Shown here piece by piece: positions 57,596-64,000 of a stretch of 64,000 nucleotides of DNA. The notes beneath the pieces are model-generated. The model was given only the letters and a program-made list of their open reading frames with translations, had not been told where the DNA came from and ran no database searches. The DNA lies in assembly GCA_018350325.1 (NCBI GenBank), contig JAEVLN010000006.1, positions 1,936,693 to 2,000,692 of the forward strand, written 5' to 3'. A program made the translations under genes and the position numbers. The stretch comes from Globodera rostochiensis (taxonomy: Eukaryota > Nematoda > Chromadorea > Rhabditida > Heteroderidae). Positions within the stretch are counted from its first letter, which is position 1. Each line of letters opens with the position of its first letter.

Positions 57596-57601
57596 AATAA
57601 A
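57596..57601 (+). terminator. Poly(A) signal after the two-TM exon
   Basis: AATAAA 41 bp after the stop codon at 57555. Confidence 0.6.
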
Positions 57602-58495
57602 ATTCTGAATTGTTGTGTAAATGCTGAAATGGTATCAAGGGGGCTTTCATTGACAACCATATAATTTGGTATCAATAAAAGCAATAATATATTTGGAATT
57701 TTGATTTAAAGAAACTTAAAACGATTTCAAGATTTGAAAATATCGAAATCTGGGTTTTTTTTTTCAATCTGACGGTGTCTTATTTGAAATTTTAATAATA
57801 CGGCGAGTTAATATTATTTGAATACCTTCACAAAATTGAATTTTTGGAACTCTCTCAGGATAACAAATTAGAAACAATAAAAAACCATATAAAAACATGA
57901 AAACTCGGGCTCTATTAATAATTTTGAATATTTTTATTAAACATTTGTTACCAAAAAGCAAAACATTGTTAAGAAAATTATAGCGATTTTTTTCAAAACC
58001 AGACAAAATTATACATTTATGAAAAATTAAAAAAATTCAGTGAATTGTGCCCTTTTAAGAAAACGAAAATCGGCAAGGCACTAATTGTCATTTGACAGAA
58101 AAAATTCGCTTTTGTTTTGGCGTTAAAACATTTCTACTTTTTGGGCCAACGAAATGCCAAAATGGAGTTTTTTTCCGCTGTGCCATTTGTGAAGAATACC
58201 TTTGCTTTAAGTGCTTCTTTACTGAGGAATAAATTTTTCTTGAAAATGAATGGAATATTAAAAAAAAAATTATCCTAGACAGGGTTTAAACTTGCGTGGG
58301 AAAAATTGAACCGTCGGGACGGGATTTCCTTTTTTCAGTTCCCGGTCCCGGTCGGGACGGGACTTTTTAAAAACTAAAAATCCCGGTCCCGGTTTTTTCG
58401 TCCCGCCGAGACCGGGACCAGCCGGGACTAAATGTACACCCCTAATGATGGCATCATAGAGCGACAATTTCAATCATTTTTACAAGTCTCCACCA
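57602..58495. other. No gene recognised; one GGGACCGGG-family fragment
   Basis: AT-rich, with a repeat at 58300-58445 of CCCGGTCCCGGT-type units related to 14347-14495 and 51881-52100. The right edge reads TGTACACCCCTAA; the left edge is not clear. Confidence 0.45.
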
Positions 58496-58499
58496 CTTT

Positions 58500-59125
58500 T
58501 TTGAACATTTTATTTTTTGAAGAAATAGTGTACAAGAGAGAGTCAGACGACGAGAGTAATTTGGGCTAACGCACCCCATCTAAAAATTATTTTAGTTACT
58601 TTTTTGAACATTTTATTTTTTGAATAAATAGTGTACTAAAAAGAGAGAGTCAGACGACGAGAGTAATTTGGGCTAACGCACCCCATCTAAAAATTATTTT
58701 AGTTACTTTTTTGAACATTTTACCATCTAAAAATTATTTTAGTTTCTTTTTTGAACATTTTATTTTTGAAGCCCCATCTAAAAATTATATTGGTTTACTT
58801 TTTTGAACATTTTATTTTTTGAAGAATTAGTGTGCTAAAAAAAGAGTCAGACGACGAGAGTAATTTGGGCTAACGCACCCCATCTAAAAATTATTTTAGT
58901 TTACTTTTTTGAACATTTTATTTTTTGAAGAAATAGTGTACTAAAAAGAGAGGCAGACGATGAGAGTAATTTGGGCAACGCACACCATCTAAAAATTATT
59001 TGTTTACTTTTTTGAACATTTTATTTTTTGAAGAAATAGTGTACTAAAAAGAGAGAGTCAGACGACGAGAGTAATTTGGGCTAACGCACCCCATCTAAAA
59101 ATTATTTTAGTTTACTTTTTTGAAC
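58500..59125. repeat. About 105-140 bp tandem repeat
   Basis: Five to six units, some truncated: TTTTTTGAACATTTTATTTT, GAAGAAATAGTGTACTAAAA, GAGAGAGTCAGACGACGAGA, GTAATTTGGGCTAACGCACC, CCATCTAAAAATTATTTTAG. Confidence 0.92.
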
Positions 59126-59217
59126 ATTAATTGCCTTGCAACTTTTTGAAATTTTCGTTTATTCCAAATTTTGCATCAATTTTTTGGCAACATGCCAAGC
59201 CAACTGCATGCTTTTGA

Positions 59218-60044
59218 GGGAACGGCCCAACTGAGTCTGGCCAACTGAGTCTGGTGGCCAACTGAGTCTGGCCAACTGAGTCTGGTGGCCAACTGAGTCT
59301 GGCCAACTGAGTCTGGCCAACTGAGTCTGGTTGGCAGGAAAAAAGATTTGAAGTTAAATTTTGTAAAATAAAAAGTCAAGAAACATATACTAAAAAAATA
59401 TCTTTCTTAAACAAAAATTAAAGAAAACAACATAACATTCAACAACAAAAATTAAATAAATCAATCATTGATTCAATTCTTCATGTGATAATTTTTGGAA
59501 AGTCCGGCAAGAAAATCGATTATTCTTTGCGGGTTTTGATTCTGCATGGCATATTGATGGTCGCCCAAAAATGATACCTGGGGTTCGTTAGGCTTAGGCC
59601 TAGACCACCCTGGATTGGGGTTTGTTAGGCTTAGGCCTAAGCCTATTAATGTAAAAACGGATAACAAATAGAAAGATTTTTCAAAAAATCATAAATGTTG
59701 AAATCATAGATTGGATGATGTCAAATGATAAATCTGATATCATATTCGTGATCTCCGTTCTCGATAACCCCGGAGCACTTCTCAGAATTACATAAAACTG
59801 ATTTTTTTTTTTAAATTCGGGGACCTATATAAGACACCATTATCATTTTTTGTTTAAGAAAGATATTTTTTTTAGTATATGTTTCTTGACTTTTATTTTA
59901 CAAAATTTAAGTTCAAAAATTTTTTCCTGCCAACCAGACTCAGTTGGCCAGACTCAGTTGGCCACCAGACTCAGTTGGCCAGACTCAGTCGGCCAGACTC
60001 AGTTGGCCCAGACTCAGTCGGCCAGACTCAGTCGTCCCCTACCG
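59218..60044. mobile_element. Mutator-like element with tandem-repeat TIRs, 9 bp TSD
   Basis: 827 bp, flanked by a perfect 9 bp repeat TGCTTTTGA (59209-59217, 60045-60053). Each terminal inverted repeat is an array of 14 bp GGCCAACTGAGTCT units (about seven per side), followed inward by more than 90 bp of inverted unique sequence (TATTTTACAAAATTTAA, AAGAAAGATAT). The centre (59420-59850) has no transposase and includes TTAGGCTTAGGC. Long TIRs plus 9 bp TSD fit the MULE superfamily. Confidence 0.85.
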
Positions 60045-60053
60045 TGCTTTTGA

Positions 60054-60289
60054 ACCCATTTTATAATGCCACGTCACAGCCACGTGAGATCATTGTGAAC
60101 TATTGGAAAAATTCAAATATATTACCCGATCGGTTCAATTCATTTACCCTGTTGTAGCTTGGTCTGTTCTGGTTCTGTTCCAAGAATTTTGAATCTGTTC
60201 CTGTCCTGTTATGAAATCTTTTAACAGAACAAGCCAAGCGGGAACAACAAAACTCAATCGAATTCTTCAATTGGAATTTTTAAAGTATT
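60054..60289. other. Short spacer; no feature beyond a weak palindrome
   Basis: A CTTGGTCTGTTCTGGTTCTG stretch and AACAGAACAAGCCAAG nearby can pair (60155-60240). Nothing coding. Confidence 0.4.
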
Positions 60290-61997
60290 TGGTTTAATGA
60301 AAAAAAATTGGCCAATTTAATGGCGAAATAAATCAAAAAAAAAATTTTTATTTTTACATCTAATCCCGCCCTTGCGTATTTTGGCATTGGCAGAGTCTTC
60401 TGAAATGCGCTGCCAAAACCTCCCAGCCAAATTGGATTGGGTTTTGGGGGGTCACCTAACGCCGGGGGGGGGGCAAGTTTCCTTCCTTCGGAGGCGGAGG
60501 ACCAATTGTGGCCAAATTTAACAATTGGGGATGGACTTAAGGACAAAATGTTGCAAAAAAAATAGCAAAATTCATTGCTATATAAATGGCGGGGATTAAA
60601 ATTAATTCCTTATTTTCAAAAGTTTGCCAAATTCTCTGTAAAAATTTGGGGTTTTTAAATTTTAAAACACAAAAAATTAGCATCAAAATTGAACAAACTT
60701 ATTTTGTATTCCAATTTTTCGAAAAATCAATGAATCCAAATCAAAATTTTCGCACTTTTGTTGAGTTGTGGGAAAGAGTGGAAATTTAATCTTAAATTTG
60801 GATGGACGTCGCAGCAAATTGTTCATCATCTCATTTGTTTATTTAAAAGAGTGTTAAAAGTTAAATAGAAATTTGCAATAAATAATTTAAAATATTGGCA
60901 TTAAAAAACAGGACTTCTTAACCCGATTTAGTAAGTCGAAGAGTTTTTTCCTCAAATTTTTTACTTTCTTTACCTCCAAAAATTTTGGTAATTTTTTTAA
61001 AAATCAGGAAAATTTGGCGAGGTGGGAGATTGGTTGTCTGAATATTTTTATTCAAGTTTCAGAATTGCTTTAATAGATAAATTTATTTTAAATTGTTTTT
61101 AATTCCAAATTAAAAGTTAAGGGGGTCCAGAAATTTTGGTTGATTTTTTACTTCTCGGTGTTTGATTTTGAATGTTCATTGATTGGTTTTGCTAAATTGT
61201 TCTTTTTCAAAAAGCTGAGATTGCTTTCTCAAATTTGTTGGTGCCTTGGCAATTTGTTGGTAATTAATTATTCAAAGCACACTCAAAAATTCGGCACTTT
61301 ATGAGCATGCTTAAAATGCAATATTCCGGTGTTTCTTAACAGCAAATGCTGATAACTCTAAAAATGTATATTTAATTTACACTGAGATGCTCTTTGATTT
61401 TAAAGCAGAAAGTTTTAAAAATTTTTGACCCCACCCCTTTAGAAAGAAAATTTAATGTATAATTATTGCCCATTAAGCTTTTCCATTTTTAAATTAAAAA
61501 AAAACATTTATATTTTAAAGCCAAATTTTTGGTTTCTTCATTTTTGGCACAATACAAAAAAAAAAATTTGTAAAACTTTGCAACTCCTTATAGCTTCCCG
61601 GCAAATTCTTTGGCATTTTCAATTCCATTTTCATTTAACATTTGTTGAAAATCTTGTAAAATTTTCAAAAATTCGACGAATGGCAACGAGTCCATTCATA
61701 TTCCCCCGAATCCATGTGGCCATATACCACTTTGCCGGCACATTCTTTGGCCAAGGCCAATCCAATTACGGCACTGTCCGGGGCCCCATCTTCAGGGGAT
61801 TTGGCCTAAACCAATTTCCTCAAATTCCCCCGTCCGTGCCGACGGACGGACGGACGTCGTCGTCCCATTGTTGTGTGCTTTTACTATATGTTTAAAAAGT
61901 TTGTGTTATTATTTTGTCGGTTGGTCCGCCGCAAAACGTTGAAAGGCAGACAATTGTTTAAAAAAATGCGAGCATCAAACATTTCCGGACTTGAAGG

Positions 61998-62136
61998 GAA
62001 CGAGTTGGGGGGGGACAAGTTTGGGGGGGGGGGACAAGTTGGGGGAGAACGAGTTGCGGGGGGCACGAGTTGGGGGGGGGGGGTAGGGACAAGTTGGGGG
62101 GGGGACGAGTTGGGGGGGGGGGAACGAGTTGCGGGG
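61998..62136. repeat. G-rich tract, arm B
   Basis: G runs separated by ACGAGTTG/ACAAGTTG; the mirror of 4011-4245. It is split by the hAT insertion and resumes at 63058-63102. Potential G-quadruplex on the + strand. Confidence 0.8.
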
Positions 62137-63057
62137 CAGGGATGGGCAAAATTTCGGATCCGAAATTTCGGATTCCGGAAAATTTCGGGTTTTTGGCCGT
62201 TTCGGATTTCGGGTTTCGGATTTCGGAATTTGAGCAAAATTTCGGATTTTGCACCCCTAAGAATGGGATTTTTGAGACATGGAAAAGCTTGGTGTTGGTG
62301 TAGTGGTGATTGGTTGGGCCGTTGAACTTTTGGTGTGGGTTCAGGTCCCCGACTATGTTAGTAATTTTTTCTGACTTTCTCTGAACATTTACGGTCTACT
62401 ATGTAAACAATTCCAGAAATCTTTTTAAATTTCCCATTTTTAAAAATATTTTAGATGACAATTCACAAGTTTTCATTTCATTTTTGATTGTAAAATTCGC
62501 TGAATATTTAAAAAATTTTTAACTTTATTCAAAGTTGAGTGATCGTAAATTACTTTAGTGCCATAAAATGCAGAAAAGCCAATTTTCTTAACAAGATTCG
62601 TTAAAATTTTCAAAAAATTTTCCCGGCGGCGCCTATCGGCACCGCCGGACTCCTCCAAAAATTGCGTATTTTTAAAATATTGATTGCAAATCTTTTAACA
62701 AATTGAGTCAAAATTAAAAATTTTCTCGGCGGCGCCTATCGGCACCGCTGACCCCATCCCCCCAGATCTAAAGCATAGTTCTCAAAAACCTTTTTGCTGA
62801 CCAATTAGACGAAGGAGAATGGTAATAATTATTGCATATCGGAGTGAAGCACAAATAAGATAGAAAAACCTTTTTTTGTTTATCAGAAATGCAAAAATTT
62901 CCTGGAAAAAATTTCGGTTTTCGGGTTTCGGATTCCGGAAAAATTTCGGGATTTTCGTGAATTCGGATTTCGGATTTAAAATCCTTTCGGATTTTTGGTT
63001 TTCCGGAATTTCGGAATTCGGATTTCGGATTTTATTTTCCGATTTTGCCCATCCCTG
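62137..63057. mobile_element. 921 bp hAT-like non-autonomous element, perfect TSD
   Basis: Ends CAGGGATGGGCAAAAT and its inverted copy (nearly perfect), flanked by a perfect 8 bp repeat TTGCGGGG (62129-62136, 63058-63065). Both subterminal regions are TTTCGGATTTCGG repeats. The centre carries two copies of CGGCGGCGCCTATCGGCACC (about 62624 and 62727) and a tRNA-like stretch at about 62299-62355. No transposase. It is absent from arm A, so it inserted after the duplication. Confidence 0.92.
62299..62362 (+). other. tRNA-like (pol III A/B box) segment inside the hAT element
   Basis: TGGTGTAGTGGTGATTGG resembles a tRNA A box, and GGGTTCAGGTCCCC a B box, about 30 bp apart. GTTGGTG can pair with CCCCGAC in 6 of 7 positions. 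The arms are too poor for a functional tRNA. It may be a decayed tRNA gene or a SINE head. Confidence 0.3.
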
Positions 63058-63130
63058 TTGCGGGGGGGGGGGGGGCACGAGTTGGGGGGGGGGGGTGAAT
63101 TCTCAGCCAGAAATCAGTTATCTCCATCGT

Positions 63131-63997
63131 TCAGCGGTCCTGCGGGCGCTGCTGCAAGTACTTCTGCAGCTGAGGCAGTGCATGGACACGCTCCACATAT
63201 TTGATCAGCTCCGGGTACGCCTTGATCGTGTCCGGATCCAACTTGGTGAAGGTGTACAAGAAGTTGCCGACCTGAATAGACTACAATCAGTAAAGGGTTT
63301 AGGGAGTTACGGTGCGTCAAAATATCAAATTCAAATCTAAAATTCCAAATTCTGAACAATACGCCAAAAATGGTTGCCTGGAAGTCAACCATGGACAAGC
63401 CGGACGGGAGCATATAGTCCGAACCGGACTCCTTTATGCGCGCTTGACGCCTGGCTCAAGCACTTCCGTAAGGAGTTTCTCCTTGAAAAACATTTAAATT
63501 AATTTTTAATAAAAAAATTTTCATCATCATACAGTTTTTATAATTTAAATATTTATGTTTTTTTACAAAATAAATCGGTATAAATCAGTATAAACTCTAT
63601 CTAAAGATAATTGCTATTACTTATATTAGATGATAATATTATTATTAAACCTTAATATAAAATTGTTTTTGTATTCAATTTATTTTTATAACAATCTTAC
63701 ATATATTTTTGAAAAAAATATAATTCACCAAATCGCCTTCGCGTAATCCTTTTTTGACATAAAGGTACGGGGCCAATTCCGTGTTGCATCCTTTTGGAAA
63801 TTGATGATTTCGTCGGCTTTCGCCTTCTCCCACTCATCCTTCCCGGCCAATGCTAACAAATAGTTTCATTTAAAATATTTTGGAAATTTTCAAAAAAATT
63901 TAACCAAATTTTTCTGCTAAAAAGCGCAAAATTGTCGTGCTTTGGCCCAGCTGCTTCCCGTCAACCTCCAACACCGGCGCCTTGCCGTAGAAAAATT
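63131..63997 (-). pseudogene. Glutathione S-transferase pseudogene (inverted copy)
   Basis: Exons equivalent to GST exons 2-5 of the intact gene: 63997-63905, 63852-63729, 63481-63363, 63271-63131; exon 1 lies outside the window. The last exon is unchanged (141 bp, ending at the stop at 63131). Exon 3 has lost one base at about 63786 (124 instead of 125 bp). Exon 4 has lost a net 22 bp near 63434-63439, replacing the segment for IFPLFEALL with a few bases that create a TAA in the original frame. Splice sites are kept. The copy cannot make a normal GST. Sequencing error could explain the single-base loss but not the larger one. Confidence 0.88.
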
Positions 63998-64000
63998 CTG

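Larger units (their letters stand above)
60290..64000 (-). repeat. Arm B of the long inverted duplication
   Basis: Reverse complement of 2863-6361. It continues beyond the right edge of the window. It differs by loss of the sequence matching 3775-4010 and 4252-4290, by a 921 bp hAT-like insertion and by lesions in the GST exons. The rest (60290-62000) shows no gene; open frames there are the mirror of those in arm A. Confidence 0.9.

Noticed and set aside
57764..58006. 80-codon minus-strand frame
   Set aside because: AT-rich frame without start context, domain or splice support, between repeats.
1..64000. CRISPR array, bacterial operon, or prophage
   Set aside because: All tandem arrays lack the repeat/unique-spacer structure, and the genes have introns. 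The window is eukaryotic.

Overview
This window is eukaryotic, almost certainly nematode. It has a complete U6 snRNA gene, short AT-rich introns with TTTCAG/TTTTAG acceptors, a sigma-class glutathione S-transferase, a C2-plus-RGS protein of the nematode RGS-7 (vertebrate RGS3-like) type, and interstitial TTAGGC repeats, which is the nematode telomere motif. A group of signal-peptide genes without recognisable relatives suggests a parasitic, perhaps tylenchid plant-parasitic, species. That last step is inference. Gene models were built by hand: exon phases join without a break across all 18 RGS exons, all 8 kinase exons, and the exons of the smaller genes, apart from the uncertain last exon of the effector-like pair.

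Layout. 0.4 kb: U6 snRNA (+). 2.6-3.7 kb: intact GST gene (+), at the start of a roughly 3.5 kb block (2863-6361) that recurs inverted at 60290-64000, where the GST copy is a pseudogene. 3.9-21.3 kb: a long non-genic stretch of minisatellites, C/G homopolymer runs and non-autonomous DNA transposons. 21.3-43.0 kb: one 18-exon gene (+) for a predicted 1249-residue C2/RGS protein, its introns loaded with MITEs and tandem repeats. 43.7-47.1 kb: a secreted protein-kinase-like gene (-) with a degenerate DFG motif, convergent with the RGS gene. 47.9-51.3 kb and 54.5-53.0 kb: a tail-to-tail pair of paralogous, apparently undescribed secreted alpha-helical proteins. 56.4-57.0 kb: another small secreted protein (+), followed at 57.2-57.6 kb by a two-transmembrane coding exon. 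57.6-60.3 kb: tandem repeats and a Mutator-like TIR element. 60.3-64 kb: the inverted arm, carrying a 921 bp hAT-like insertion.

The most interesting part is 43.6-57.6 kb: four genes with N-terminal signal sequences, head-to-head and tail-to-tail, with evidence of recent inverted duplication, exon duplication, intron minisatellite growth and a transposon insertion that post-dates the duplication. This looks like a fast-evolving secreted-protein (effector-like) cluster. RGS and GST are ordinary housekeeping or signalling genes next to it. All similarity statements are by eye; no database search was possible.
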